Assembly: GCA_045612925.1 (NCBI GenBank)
Contig: JAZKZX010000070.1
Span: 1 to 57,058 of the forward strand
Length of the DNA stretch: 57,058 bases
Direction: 5' to 3'
From: UBA1189 sp045612925
Lineage (GTDB): Bacteria > Bacteroidota > Bacteroidia > Bacteroidales > Bacteroidaceae
Part shown: one piece after another, positions 26,034 through 34,692 of the stretch
Layout: the number at the start of each line of letters is the position of its first letter
How positions within the stretch are numbered: position 1 is the stretch's first letter
Position numbers and translations under genes: made by a program
The notes under the pieces: generated by a model
Seen by the model: only the letters and a program-made list of their open reading frames with translations
Databases searched by the model: none
What the model was told of the DNA's origin: nothing

Positions 26034-26073
26034 ATTTGTCCCAATTTACCTCATTATTCGTCCCATTCGCCCC
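26034..26073 (+). promoter_or_regulatory. Direct repeats resembling the upstream LytTR-site candidate
   Basis: ATTTGTCCCA (26034-26043) and ATTCGTCCCA (26056-26065) repeat with a 22-bp period. A weaker third copy, ATTCGCCCC, lies at 26065-26073. The core TTCGT[A/C]C is shared with the repeat at 20451-20484. The sites end 15 bp before the -33 box of the acyl-CoA synthetase promoter, a suitable place for an activator. Confidence 0.45.
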
Positions 26074-26088
26074 TTTTTTTAGGATATT

Positions 26089-26120
26089 TTTGCATATTCG
26101 ATGAATTAAACATACTTTTG
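26089..26120 (+). promoter_or_regulatory. Consensus promoter of the acyl-CoA synthetase gene
   Basis: TTTG (26089-26092), 20 bp spacer, TACTTTTG (26113-26120). The leader of about 50 nt contains a small hairpin (ACCTA / TAGGT near 26131-26146). Confidence 0.85.
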
Positions 26121-26179
26121 CACCCGATAAACCTACGGGGATAGGTGCTTGATGCATGCTCCCGAATAAAAACTTTTTT

Positions 26180-28081
26180 ATGAAAAAAACATTAGTAGAT
26201 TTGTTCGAAGAATCGGTACGCAAGTACCCGAACAACACATTCCTTTTAGAAAAAACTGATAAAGTATTTGAGCCTACCACTTATGCAGAGGTAAAGGAGA
26301 AGGTTTACCAACTCGGTGCAGGCCTTCAGGCACTCGGTGTGAAGAAGGGGGATAACATGGCACTCCTCAGTGAAGGTCGCAATATGTGGGTTATTGGTGA
26401 GTTGGCAATGTTCTATGCTGGTGCAGCCAATGTGCCTCTCTCAATCAAGCTCGAGGAGAGCAACGATCTCATGTTCCGTCTCTTGCATGGTGATGTAAAA
26501 TATATCATGGTTTCTGGTACTCAGCTCAAGAAGGTTCGTCTCATCAAGGATAAGCTTCCCGCAGTGGAGAAGATTATCGTGTTCGATGCACAGGAAAAGT
26601 ATGAGGATCGTGAAATCGCGCTCGCTGAGGTACAGCAGATGGGTGACGAGTGGCTCAAGACACACACGATGGAGGAGTTCCTTAAGGTGGGTCAGTCATT
26701 GCAGAATGATGATATCGCTACTATCACTTACACCAGTGGTACCACTGCTGACCCCAAGGGAGTAGTGCTCACACATCGTAACTACACCTCTAACGTAGAA
26801 CAGGCATGCACACTCATCAATATCGATGAGACATGGCGTACACTTATCATCTTGCCTCTTGACCACTGTTTTGCACACGTTGTAGGTTTCTACATCATGA
26901 TGTCTCGCGGTGCTTCTGCTGCTACCGTACAGGTCGGTCGCACAGGTGCAGAGACTTTGCGTAATATTCCTATTAATATTAAGGAGGTGCGTCCTCACTT
27001 CATTCTCAGTGTGCCCTCATTGGCTAAGACCTTCAAGAAGAATATTGAGAGCAACATCAAGAAGAAGGGTGCTATGACTGAGCGTCTCTTCAATTGGGGT
27101 ATGGCTATCAACCAGTGCTACTTTGGTGATAGCAGCCTTGATCCTAAGGGGTTCCGCGCTTTGCTTAAGCCTTTGGTAAATCTCTTTGATAAGGTAATCT
27201 TCTCAAAGGTGCGTGAAGGCTTTGGTGGTGAGATTAAGTTCTTTGTTGGCGGTGGTGCTTTGCTTGATAAGGACTTGCAGAAGTTCTACATCGGTGTACG
27301 CATGCCCATGTTCCAGGGTTATGGCTTGTCAGAGGCTACTCCTGTAATCTCATCTAATGGTCCCGACCTCTATCGTTTCGGTTCTAGTGGTAAGCTTGTA
27401 AAGCCCATTGAATTGAAGATCTGCGATGCTGATGGTAAGGAACTTCCTGTAGGCGAACTTGGTGAAATCGTTGTTCGTGGTGAGAATGTAATGAAGGGCT
27501 ATTGGAAGAACCCCGAGTCTACTGCTGATACCGTACGCGACGGTTGGCTCTATACTGGTGACCTTGGTTACATGTCTGAGGAGAACCTCCTCTATGTGAA
27601 GGGTCGCTTCAAGAGCCTGCTTATCTCAAGCGATGGTGAAAAGTACAGTCCCGAAGGTATTGAAGAGGCTTTCGTAGAGCATCTTCCTACCGTTGATCAG
27701 GTAATCCTCTACAACAACCAGTCTCCGTATACTATCGCACTGCTCGTACCTAACAAGGAGAATATCCGCACTCGTCTCAAGGAGCAGGGTCTCGATCTCA
27801 GCACTGAGGAGGGCCGTAAGGCTGGTGCTCAGCTCATTGATGCCGATATCGCTCGCTTCAAGAAGGGTGGAGACTTGGCTGAACTCTTCCCCGATCGTTG
27901 GTTGCCTAGCACCTTCGCTGTGTTGCCTGAGGCATTTACCGAGCAGAATGGTATGATGAATAGTACGATGAAGATTGTTCGTGGTAAGATTGAAAAGGCA
28001 TATGCTGACCGCATCGAGGCACTTTATACTCCTGAGGGTAAGAGTTTCCTCAATGAGAAGAATCTCGAGTCATTGGCATAA
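26180..28081 (+). CDS. AMP-forming long-chain acyl-CoA synthetase
   Basis: A 633-residue adenylate-forming enzyme that activates fatty acids to acyl-CoA through acyl-AMP. Motifs: TYTSGTTADPKGVVLTHR (183-200, P-loop), YGLSEATP in the A5 region, WLYTGDLGYM (A7) and GRFKSLLISSDGEKYSP near the hinge. The ATG at 26180 (MKKTLVDLF) follows a consensus promoter; the in-frame ATG at 26156 is less likely. The length fits the FAA1/FadD15-like group of AMP-ligases common in Bacteroidales. It is a single gene with its own promoter and terminator; chain-length preference cannot be told from the sequence. Confidence 0.93.
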   Translation: MKKTLVDLFEESVRKYPNNTFLLEKTDKVFEPTTYAEVKEKVYQLGAGLQALGVKKGDNMALLSEGRNMWVIGELAMFYAGAANVPLSIKLEESNDLMFRLLHGDVKYIMVSGTQLKKVRLIKDKLPAVEKIIVFDAQEKYEDREIALAEVQQMGDEWLKTHTMEEFLKVGQSLQNDDIATITYTSGTTADPKGVVLTHRNYTSNVEQACTLINIDETWRTLIILPLDHCFAHVVGFYIMMSRGASAATVQVGRTGAETLRNIPINIKEVRPHFILSVPSLAKTFKKNIESNIKKKGAMTERLFNWGMAINQCYFGDSSLDPKGFRALLKPLVNLFDKVIFSKVREGFGGEIKFFVGGGALLDKDLQKFYIGVRMPMFQGYGLSEATPVISSNGPDLYRFGSSGKLVKPIELKICDADGKELPVGELGEIVVRGENVMKGYWKNPESTADTVRDGWLYTGDLGYMSEENLLYVKGRFKSLLISSDGEKYSPEGIEEAFVEHLPTVDQVILYNNQSPYTIALLVPNKENIRTRLKEQGLDLSTEEGRKAGAQLIDADIARFKKGGDLAELFPDRWLPSTFAVLPEAFTEQNGMMNSTMKIVRGKIEKAYADRIEALYTPEGKSFLNEKNLESLA

Positions 28082-28100
28082 ACCATACTCAAATATAAAG

Positions 28101-28135
28101 AAATGGGGTACACATAGTGCACCCCATTTTTATTT
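28101..28135. terminator. Bidirectional terminator
   Basis: AAATGGGGT / ACCCCATTT with inner CA/TG pairing, followed by TTATTT. It lies between the acyl-CoA synthetase and the convergent hydE. Confidence 0.85.
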
Positions 28136-28160
28136 CTATATTAGGTGTTAGGATATGGCG

Positions 28161-29204
28161 TTAACGTCGGTAGTCACCTCTTGTGTAGTCAATGTGGTAA
28201 CCGATGTCGTGCAACTCATTTGCTAATGTGGAAAGACCCTCCGCAGCTTCGGCTCCCCATGAGGCTTTGTTCTCATAGATTGCATATTTTGCTCGTACAC
28301 TTGATGGTGACAGGTTAGGCATCACCACATTGGCTCCTGATAGAATACCTTCAGTGCGTCCATTGGGAGTGAGTGTGGAAAGAGCAGTGGTAGAAGGTAT
28401 GAGTGCCTTAGGCAGTAGCAAGCGAGTAATGGCTATGGTGGCAAGAGTGAGGTTGAGCGATCCCGCTGGCTCGTTGCCCAAAGGTGTGGCAGGGTGGGGA
28501 AGGAAGGGACCTATACCTACCATTTCGGGTTGCATGCGCTCAATCAGCTTCAAATCTTCTACAATGTGCTTTATTGTTTGTCCTTTTACACCTATCATCA
28601 TGCCAAGTCCTACTTGGTATCCTGCATGCTGTAGTGATTGGGCACAAGCAAGTCGGTGCGATAATCCTTTGCCATAGGGGTGTAGTGATGCGTAGAGCTC
28701 TTCATTAGCTGCTTCGTGGCGTAGGAGATAGCGATTGGCGCCTGCTTGTTGTAGCTTGATGTATGACGTTTCGCTACGCTCGCCTAATGAGAGGGTGATG
28801 GCTGCATCTGGATAGCGGCACCTCATCTCAGATATGAGAGGCACGAGCCATTCATCAGCATGTGTGCCATCTTCTCCAGCCTGTAGTACAAAGGTGCGAA
28901 ATCCTAATCGGTATCCCTCTTCGCAGCATGCGAGCACCTCTGCATGTGTCAGGCGATAGCGCTCAACGGTTGGGTTGCTACGGCGCAGACCACAGTAGAG
29001 GCAGTTGCATCGGCAGTAGTTGGATAGTTCGATGAGTCCGCGTACATAAATACCAAGTCCGAACTGCTCACGAGCAGTCCGGACAGCTGTATCACGCAAA
29101 TGTTGGAGTGTGTCAGTATTGTAAGCTGCATTCTCGAGTAGCTGCTCCATCGCTGAAGCATCGAGGGTGTGGTTTGATGCCAACAGCTCAACTAACTCCT
29201 TCAT
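28161..29204 (-). CDS. hydE: [FeFe] hydrogenase maturase HydE (radical SAM)
   Basis: A 347-residue radical-SAM enzyme that helps build the azadithiolate bridge of the hydrogenase H-cluster. The radical SAM motif CRCNCLYC has the CxxxCxxC cysteines at 64, 68 and 71, within ELSNYCRCNCLYCG. Other family blocks are FVLQAGEDG, ITLSLGERS, YLLRHEAAN and GIGPFLPHPATPL. It lies 56 nt after a [FeFe]-hydrogenase gene on the same strand, which strongly supports HydE over the related biotin synthase family. The partner maturases HydF and HydG are not in this window. Confidence 0.92.
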   Translation of the reverse strand: MKELVELLASNHTLDASAMEQLLENAAYNTDTLQHLRDTAVRTAREQFGLGIYVRGLIELSNYCRCNCLYCGLRRSNPTVERYRLTHAEVLACCEEGYRLGFRTFVLQAGEDGTHADEWLVPLISEMRCRYPDAAITLSLGERSETSYIKLQQAGANRYLLRHEAANEELYASLHPYGKGLSHRLACAQSLQHAGYQVGLGMMIGVKGQTIKHIVEDLKLIERMQPEMVGIGPFLPHPATPLGNEPAGSLNLTLATIAITRLLLPKALIPSTTALSTLTPNGRTEGILSGANVVMPNLSPSSVRAKYAIYENKASWGAEAAEGLSTLANELHDIGYHIDYTRGDYRR

Positions 29205-29260
29205 AGCTTTTCAGTTTTTGAGTTTTCACTTACAAACTCATAAACTTACAAACTCAAATA

Positions 29261-30709
29261 TTATCGTTTTTTCAGTTCGGCGTCGAAGGTCTTCTTGCCA
29301 TCACCGTAAGCGGTGTGTACGCTTGGGCCAGAGATGCAACCACCCTCGCATGCCATCACTTCGATGAACTGTGCGGGAGACTTTCCTGTCTTGCCATAAG
29401 CCTTGAGCAATGCCACATTCTTCTTGTTGAGTCCGGCAATCTGCAAGGTGGTGAAGTCAAACTTGTCACCAACAAACTCCTTCACGGCACCTGTAACACC
29501 ACCGTTCTCGGCAAATCCGTGAGCGGCACGGCACGATGTGCAGTCAATGGGGTGGATGTGCTCCTTGCCCAACTCGATGTTCATACCCTCAAGCATTGCA
29601 TGTATCTCCTCAAAGGTCAGAACAAAGTCTACCTTGCCCTCGAGACCCTCTCTGCGTGCCTCTTTGCGCTTGGCAATACAGGGGCCTACGAATACGAGCT
29701 TGGCATTGGGGTACTTCTCGCGAGCGATGTCGGCTGTATAGATCATGGGCGAGTAGGTCGTAGAGATGTACTTCTGCAGGTCGGGTGCGTGCTTGCGTGC
29801 CATCTCGATGTATGAGGGGCAGCATGAGGTGGTCATGAAGGGTTGACCCTCTTCCATCTTCTCGGCAAATTCGTGGGCTTCGTTTGCAGTAGTCACTTCG
29901 GCACCGCGAGCCACCTCCACGATGTCCTTGAAGCCGATAGCCTTGATGGCACCATATACCTGCTCGGTAGGTACATTGTATTGCGATAGAATAGAGGGGG
30001 CTACCATAGCCACTACCTCTTCGCCACGGCGAATAGCTTGCAGTACGTCGAATACTTGAGAAATCTCGAAGATAGCGCCGAAGGGGCAGGCGTTCATGCA
30101 CTTACCGCAGTAGATGCACTTGCTTTCGTCGATATGCTCTACACCAAATTCGTCCTTTGAGATGGCGCCCACGGGGCAGGCCTCCTCGCAAGGAACGGGG
30201 ATATATACGATAGCGTGGTAGGGACATGCCGAGTAGCACTTACCGCAGCTGATACATATCTTATTGTTGATACGGCCCTGCGATGTCTCAGGGTCAAATT
30301 CTATGGCATTCTTCGGACAAGCATGTTCGCATGCACGAGCCTCACAGCCACGGCAGAGGTTGGTGATGGCATAGTTGGTGCGCACACATGATGAGCAAGC
30401 TTCGTCAATAACGCACATGATGTTGTCCTTTATCTTGTCGCGGTTGAGTGCGTTCTGGGCATACTCCGACAATGGTGTCAGCTCGTCTGTTTCGTCAGTC
30501 ATGTCGTAACCGAGGAGAGGGAGCGACTTGTACTTCAGTACGGCGCGTTTCTTATGGATGCAGCAGCGTCCGCTATGCTTCGAACTGCGAGGTACAAATT
30601 CGAGAGGCACACGGTCAATGTTTTCCGTAAGCTGCTCTTCGTTCCAAAGGCTCACAAGTCTTGTCAGAAGTTTCTGACGCACAATCATTACGTTATTCTT
30701 GATAGCCAT
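29261..30709 (-). CDS. Monomeric [FeFe] hydrogenase, group B-like
   Basis: A 482-residue ferredoxin-type [FeFe] hydrogenase. The N-terminal half is cysteine-rich with several 4Fe-4S ferredoxin motifs (for example CISCGKCYSACP near 152-162 and CIYCGKCMNACP near 198-208). The H-cluster domain has TSCCPSY (294-300), VGPCIAKRKE (341-350) and MACEGGC (452-458). These are the GPC and CEGGC variants seen in group B enzymes rather than MPC and CPGGC of group A. Group B enzymes are poorly characterised; H2 production with ferredoxin is the usual assumption. There is no signal peptide, so it is cytoplasmic. It is 41 nt after asd and 56 nt before hydE, all on the minus strand. Confidence 0.9.
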   Translation of the reverse strand: MAIKNNVMIVRQKLLTRLVSLWNEEQLTENIDRVPLEFVPRSSKHSGRCCIHKKRAVLKYKSLPLLGYDMTDETDELTPLSEYAQNALNRDKIKDNIMCVIDEACSSCVRTNYAITNLCRGCEARACEHACPKNAIEFDPETSQGRINNKICISCGKCYSACPYHAIVYIPVPCEEACPVGAISKDEFGVEHIDESKCIYCGKCMNACPFGAIFEISQVFDVLQAIRRGEEVVAMVAPSILSQYNVPTEQVYGAIKAIGFKDIVEVARGAEVTTANEAHEFAEKMEEGQPFMTTSCCPSYIEMARKHAPDLQKYISTTYSPMIYTADIAREKYPNAKLVFVGPCIAKRKEARREGLEGKVDFVLTFEEIHAMLEGMNIELGKEHIHPIDCTSCRAAHGFAENGGVTGAVKEFVGDKFDFTTLQIAGLNKKNVALLKAYGKTGKSPAQFIEVMACEGGCISGPSVHTAYGDGKKTFDAELKKR

Positions 30710-30750
30710 AATTATATGTGATTAAGTGTTCTTTATATTATAAAGGAGTA

Positions 30751-31761
30751 TTATTTCACTACGCCTTGTGCAATGAGGTACTCGGCAATCTGTACGGCGT
30801 TGAGTGCAGCGCCCTTCTTGATTTGGTCGCCCACGATCCAGAAGGTGAGTCCATTCTCGTTGGTGAGGTCCTTACGGATACGGCCCACATATACGGGGTC
30901 CTTACCAGCAAGGAAGAGAGGCATAGGATATTCCTTTTCGGCGGGGTTGTCCATGAGTACCAGTCCTTCGCCTTTAGCAAAGGCTTCGCGAGCTTCCTCT
31001 ACGCTGATGGGACGCTCGGTCTCTACCCAGATGCTTTCAGAGTGTGAGCGCAGGGCAGGTACACGCACGCAAGTAGCGCTTACATTCACATCAGAGTGCA
31101 TGATCTTCTTGGTCTCGTGATACATCTTCATCTCCTCCTTGGTGTAGCCATTGTCGGTGAATACATCAATCTGTGGGATGAGGTTGAAGGCGAGCTGATA
31201 GGCAAATTTCTCTACCGTCACGGGCTCGTCGGCCAATACCTGACGATACTGCTCGTAGAGCTCAGCCATAGCTGCTGCACCGGCGCCACTGGCAGCCTGG
31301 TAGGTCGATACATGTACGGTCTTGATGTGTGATAGCTGCTCGATAGCCTTCAATGCCACTACCATCTGGATGGTGGTGCAGTTGGGGTTGGCGATGATGC
31401 CGCGGGGGCGTACGAGAGCATCCTCGGCATTCACTTCGGGTACTACGAGGGGCACATCCTTGTCCATGCGGAAGGCGCTACTGTTGTCAATCATGATGGC
31501 GCCATGCTTGGTGATGGTCTCGGCAAACTCAATAGAGGTGCCGCCACCAGCAGAGGTGAAGGCAATGTCGATGCCCTTGAAGTCGTCGTTGTGTTGCAAT
31601 AATTTTACGGTGATTTCTTTACCGCGGAAGGTATATGTGCTACCTGCGCTACGGGCTGAGCCGAAGAGCACGAGTTCGTCAATGGGGAAGTTTCTCTCTT
31701 CGAGCACACGGAGGAACTCCTGTCCTACAGCTCCGCTGGCTCCTACAATCGCTACTTTCAT
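30751..31761 (-). CDS. asd: Aspartate-semialdehyde dehydrogenase
   Basis: A 336-residue enzyme that reduces aspartyl phosphate to aspartate semialdehyde for lysine, diaminopimelate, threonine and methionine synthesis. Motifs: GASGAVGQEFLRVL (7-20, NADP binding), ANPNCTTIQ (124-132, catalytic Cys128), QAASGAGAAAM and RVPALRSHSESIWVE. Length and start (MKVAIVGASG) are standard. A well-formed minus-strand promoter precedes it. The hydrogenase and hydE genes follow in the same direction with short gaps, so all three may share a transcript; I know of no functional reason for this. Confidence 0.96.
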   Translation of the reverse strand: MKVAIVGASGAVGQEFLRVLEERNFPIDELVLFGSARSAGSTYTFRGKEITVKLLQHNDDFKGIDIAFTSAGGGTSIEFAETITKHGAIMIDNSSAFRMDKDVPLVVPEVNAEDALVRPRGIIANPNCTTIQMVVALKAIEQLSHIKTVHVSTYQAASGAGAAAMAELYEQYRQVLADEPVTVEKFAYQLAFNLIPQIDVFTDNGYTKEEMKMYHETKKIMHSDVNVSATCVRVPALRSHSESIWVETERPISVEEAREAFAKGEGLVLMDNPAEKEYPMPLFLAGKDPVYVGRIRKDLTNENGLTFWIVGDQIKKGAALNAVQIAEYLIAQGVVK

Positions 31762-31795
31762 ATAATATTTGTGTTTGATTTATGATTAATGTGTG

Positions 31796-31827
31796 CAAAA
31801 GTAGGTAAAATTCTTGAAATCGACAAT
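31796..31827 (-). promoter_or_regulatory. Predicted promoter of asd
   Basis: On the minus strand TACTTTTG (31796-31803) matches TAnnTTTG, with ATTG (31824-31827) 20 bp upstream, one base from TTTG. Confidence 0.7.
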
Positions 31828-31993
31828 ATATATACCTCAATTAGATATGAATGACCATAATTTCTTGTACGAATTTGCCATGCAAGTGTTGCAAGCGCGT
31901 CTTGAGGGCGGGGTAGAGGGGGTGTGAAGGCATTTTTTTGAGCGATAAGCAAGATTTCGTCGTTTTTTGTGTGCGATTTAAGAAACCTTTTGT

Positions 31994-32001
31994 TAACTTT
32001 G
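31994..32001 (+). promoter_or_regulatory. Consensus -7 element for pgk
   Basis: TAACTTTG fits TAnnTTTG. The nearest TTTG (31966-31969) lies 24 bp upstream, longer than usual. The leader to the ATG at 32056 is about 48 nt and AT-rich. Confidence 0.6.
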
Positions 32002-32055
32002 CATGGAATACTGAAAATAAAACAACTACTATACTTTAATAATAACTTAATTATT

Positions 32056-33327
32056 ATGCAAAACATTGACAATTTCAACTTTGCCGGTAAGAAGGCAATC
32101 GTGCGTGTAGACTTCAATGTACCCTTGAACGAAGAGGGTAAAATCACTGACGACACCCGTATCCGTGGTGCTCTCCCCACCTTGAAGAAGGTGTTGGCCG
32201 AGGGTGGTGCGCTCATCATCATGTCACACATGGGTAAGCCCAAAGGCAAGGTGAACGCTAAGTACTCACTCAGCCAGATTGTTGACGCTGTATCCGAGAA
32301 GCTCGGTGTACCCGTACAGTTTGCCCCCGACTGCGCTAAGGCTGCCGAGGCTGCTGCTGCGCTCAAGGCCGGTGAGGTATTGTTGCTCGAGAACCTCCGT
32401 TTCTACCCCGAGGAAGAGGGTAAGCCCGTAGGTATCGACAAGGCTGATCCCGCTTACGAGGAGGCTAAGAAGGCTATGAAGGCATCACAGAAGGAGTTCT
32501 CTAAGACTCTCGCTTCATACGCTGACTGCTACATCAACGACGCATTCGGTACTGCTCACCGCAAGCACGCATCTACCGCTGTTATCGCTGACTACTTCGA
32601 TGCAGACAACAAGATGCTCGGTTACCTCATGCAGAAGGAGGTACAGGCTGTTGACAATGTACTGTCAAACATCAAGCGTCCCTTCGTAGCTATCATGGGT
32701 GGTTCTAAGGTATCTTCTAAGATTGGTATCATCGAGAACTTGCTCGGTAAGGTTGACAAGCTCATCCTCTGCGGTGGTATGACCTACACCTTCTCTAAGG
32801 CTCACGGTGGTGAGATTGGTGAGTCAATCGTTGAGATGGACAAGCTCGAGGTTGCTCTCGGTGTAGAGGAGATGGCCAAGAAGAATGGCGTTGAGCTCGT
32901 GCTCGGTACAGACTGCACCGCTACCAATGGTCTCGACTTCGGTACCATGAGCGTTAAGGAGGGTGCTGAGATCATCACTTGCCCTGCTAACCAGATTCCC
33001 GCAGGCTTCGAGGGTGTTGATGCTGGTCCTGGGAGCCAGAAGGCATTTGCTGCTGCTATCGAGGGGGCTACGTCCATCCTTTGGAACGGTCCCGCTGGTG
33101 TGTTCGAGTGCGATGCTTTCACAGCAGGCTCACGCGCTATCGGTGAGGCTATCGCCAAGGCAACTGCTGAGGGTGCTTTCTCACTCATCGGTGGTGGTGA
33201 CTCAGTAGCTTGTGTCAACAAGTTCGGTTTGGCCGATCAGGTATCATACATCTCTACTGGTGGTGGTGCTCTTCTCGAGGCTATCGAGGGTAAGGTGCTC
33301 CCCGGTGTAGCTGCTATCCAGGGCTAA
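32056..33327 (+). CDS. pgk: Phosphoglycerate kinase
   Basis: A 423-residue glycolytic enzyme that makes ATP from 1,3-bisphosphoglycerate. Motifs: VRVDFNVPLNEEGKITDDTRI (split, 17-37), MSHMGKPKG, LENLRFYPEEEG, DAFGTAHRKHAS, AIMGGSKVSSKIG and LIGGGDSVACV. The ATG at 32056 gives the normal start (MQNIDNFNFAGKKAIVR). Codon use is strongly biased to AAG, GGT, GCT, ATC and CTC, as expected for a highly expressed gene. It is a single gene with its own promoter and terminator. Confidence 0.98.
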   Translation: MQNIDNFNFAGKKAIVRVDFNVPLNEEGKITDDTRIRGALPTLKKVLAEGGALIIMSHMGKPKGKVNAKYSLSQIVDAVSEKLGVPVQFAPDCAKAAEAAAALKAGEVLLLENLRFYPEEEGKPVGIDKADPAYEEAKKAMKASQKEFSKTLASYADCYINDAFGTAHRKHASTAVIADYFDADNKMLGYLMQKEVQAVDNVLSNIKRPFVAIMGGSKVSSKIGIIENLLGKVDKLILCGGMTYTFSKAHGGEIGESIVEMDKLEVALGVEEMAKKNGVELVLGTDCTATNGLDFGTMSVKEGAEIITCPANQIPAGFEGVDAGPGSQKAFAAAIEGATSILWNGPAGVFECDAFTAGSRAIGEAIAKATAEGAFSLIGGGDSVACVNKFGLADQVSYISTGGGALLEAIEGKVLPGVAAIQG

Positions 33328-33349
33328 TATTCAATAGCATAAGCAGAAG

Positions 33350-33385
33350 AAAAGGTGAAAGTTTAGCGACTTTCGCCTTTTTCTT
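33350..33385 (+). terminator. Terminator of pgk
   Basis: AAAAGGTGAAAGT / ACTTTCGCCTTTT with a 5-nt loop, followed by TTCTTT. Confidence 0.88.
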
Positions 33386-33406
33386 TATACATAAGTATAT
33401 ATAAGC

Positions 33407-33437
33407 TTTGTTTTGTTAAAAAGAATATATAACTTTG
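33407..33437 (+). promoter_or_regulatory. Consensus promoter of galE
   Basis: TTTG (33407-33410), 19 bp spacer, TAACTTTG (33430-33437). The ATG at 33493 lies 55 nt downstream. Confidence 0.85.
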
Positions 33438-33492
33438 TGGCGTTTGATATTGTATACAGACTTATTTAACCACTATAAAAATCTGAAGCAAA

Positions 33493-34509
33493 ATGAAAAT
33501 CTTATTGACAGGTGGTGCAGGTTTTATTGGAAGCCACACCTTGATTGAGCTCACCGAAGCTGGCCATGAGGCTGTAGTAGTTGACAACCTTGACAACTCG
33601 TCTCCCATCTCACTGAAGCGCGTAGCCAAGATCATTGGCAAGGAAGTACCTTTCTACAAGGTAGACATCCGCGACCGCGAAGGCTTGCAGAAGGTGTTCG
33701 ATGAGCACAAGTTCGACGCATGTATCCACTTTGCTGGTCTTAAGGCAGTAGGTGAGAGCTGTGCTAAGCCTCTCGAGTACTACGAGAACAACATGAACGG
33801 TACCTTCGTACTCGTTGATGTGATGCGCAAGAATGGCTGCAAGAACATGATCTTCTCATCAAGTGCTACCGTATATGGCGATCCCGCTATCATCCCCATC
33901 ACTGAGGAGTGTCCCAAAGGCCACTGCACCAACCCTTACGGCCAGACCAAGTCTATGCTCGAGGAGGTGCTCATGGATATCCAGAAGGCCGACAGCGAGT
34001 GGAATATCGTACTTCTCCGCTACTTCAACCCCATCGGTGCACACAAGAGCGGTACTATCGGTGAGAACCCCAACGGTATCCCCAACAACTTGATGCCTTA
34101 CATCACACAGACTGCTGTAGGTAAGCGCGCTGAGCTCGGTGTGTTCGGTGACGACTACGATACCCACGATGGTACTGGCGTACGCGACTACATCCATGTG
34201 GTAGACCTCGCTCGTGCTCATGTGGCTGCTCTCAAGGCTATCGTTGCCAACAAGGGTATCGCTATCTACAACATCGGTACAGGTCACGGCTATTCAGTGC
34301 TCGATGTAGTGAAGGCGTTTGAGAAGGCCAACGGTGTTCCCGTACCTTATGCTATCAAGCCCCGCCGTCCGGGCGATATCGCTACTTGCTACTGTAACCC
34401 CGCCAAGGCTGAGGCAGAACTCGGTTGGAAGGCACAGTTCGGTATCGAGGAGATGTGCCGCGACAGCTGGAACTGGCAGAAGAACAATCCTAACGGTTTC
34501 GAGGAGTAA
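33493..34509 (+). CDS. galE: UDP-glucose 4-epimerase
   Basis: A 338-residue short-chain dehydrogenase/reductase that interconverts UDP-glucose and UDP-galactose. It has the NAD-binding motif GGAGFIGSH (7-15), FSSSATVYG with Ser124, and the catalytic pair Tyr149 and Lys153 in YGQTK. The blocks RYFNPIGAH and GTGVRDYIHVVDLA are also typical. Codon use is strongly biased, suggesting high expression, perhaps for envelope polysaccharide. It is a single gene between its own promoter and a perfect palindromic terminator. Confidence 0.96.
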   Translation: MKILLTGGAGFIGSHTLIELTEAGHEAVVVDNLDNSSPISLKRVAKIIGKEVPFYKVDIRDREGLQKVFDEHKFDACIHFAGLKAVGESCAKPLEYYENNMNGTFVLVDVMRKNGCKNMIFSSSATVYGDPAIIPITEECPKGHCTNPYGQTKSMLEEVLMDIQKADSEWNIVLLRYFNPIGAHKSGTIGENPNGIPNNLMPYITQTAVGKRAELGVFGDDYDTHDGTGVRDYIHVVDLARAHVAALKAIVANKGIAIYNIGTGHGYSVLDVVKAFEKANGVPVPYAIKPRRPGDIATCYCNPAKAEAELGWKAQFGIEEMCRDSWNWQKNNPNGFEE

Positions 34510-34533
34510 TCCTCTCCGCTATATGGATAAATG

Positions 34534-34570
34534 AATAGGATGCACCCGCGGGTGCATCCTATTTTTATTT
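34534..34570. terminator. Perfect-palindrome terminator after galE
   Basis: AATAGGATGCACCCG is followed directly by its exact complement to 34563, then TTTTTATTT. A run of nine G follows at 34573-34581. Confidence 0.9.
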
Positions 34571-34593
34571 GCGGGGGGGGGCTTGGTGGAAGA

Positions 34594-34683
34594 TCTAGAT
34601 GCTCTAGATATTCTAGATACACTAGATACTCTAGATATTCTAGAAGCTCTAGATAATCTAGATAATCTAGGAGCTCTAGATCA
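34594..34683. repeat. Ten-copy 9-bp tandem repeat built on TCTAGA
   Basis: Ten units of exactly 9 bp run from 34594 to 34683. Seven share TCTAGAT and all share CTAG. Only the last two to four bases of each unit vary (GC, AT, AC, AA, CA, or AGC/GAGC). Each unit holds the self-complementary TCTAGA or a one-base variant. The array lies between the convergent galE and DPP-IV genes. Confidence 0.95.
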
Positions 34684-34692
34684 ATCTATCAC

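Noticed and set aside
31758..32366. A 202-codon minus-strand frame across the pgk promoter and 5' end
   Set aside because: It runs antisense through pgk and through the intergenic promoters, and its sequence is of low-complexity shadow type.
34594..34683. Possible CRISPR array
   Set aside because: Units are 9 bp without spacers and no cas gene is nearby; it is a simple tandem repeat.
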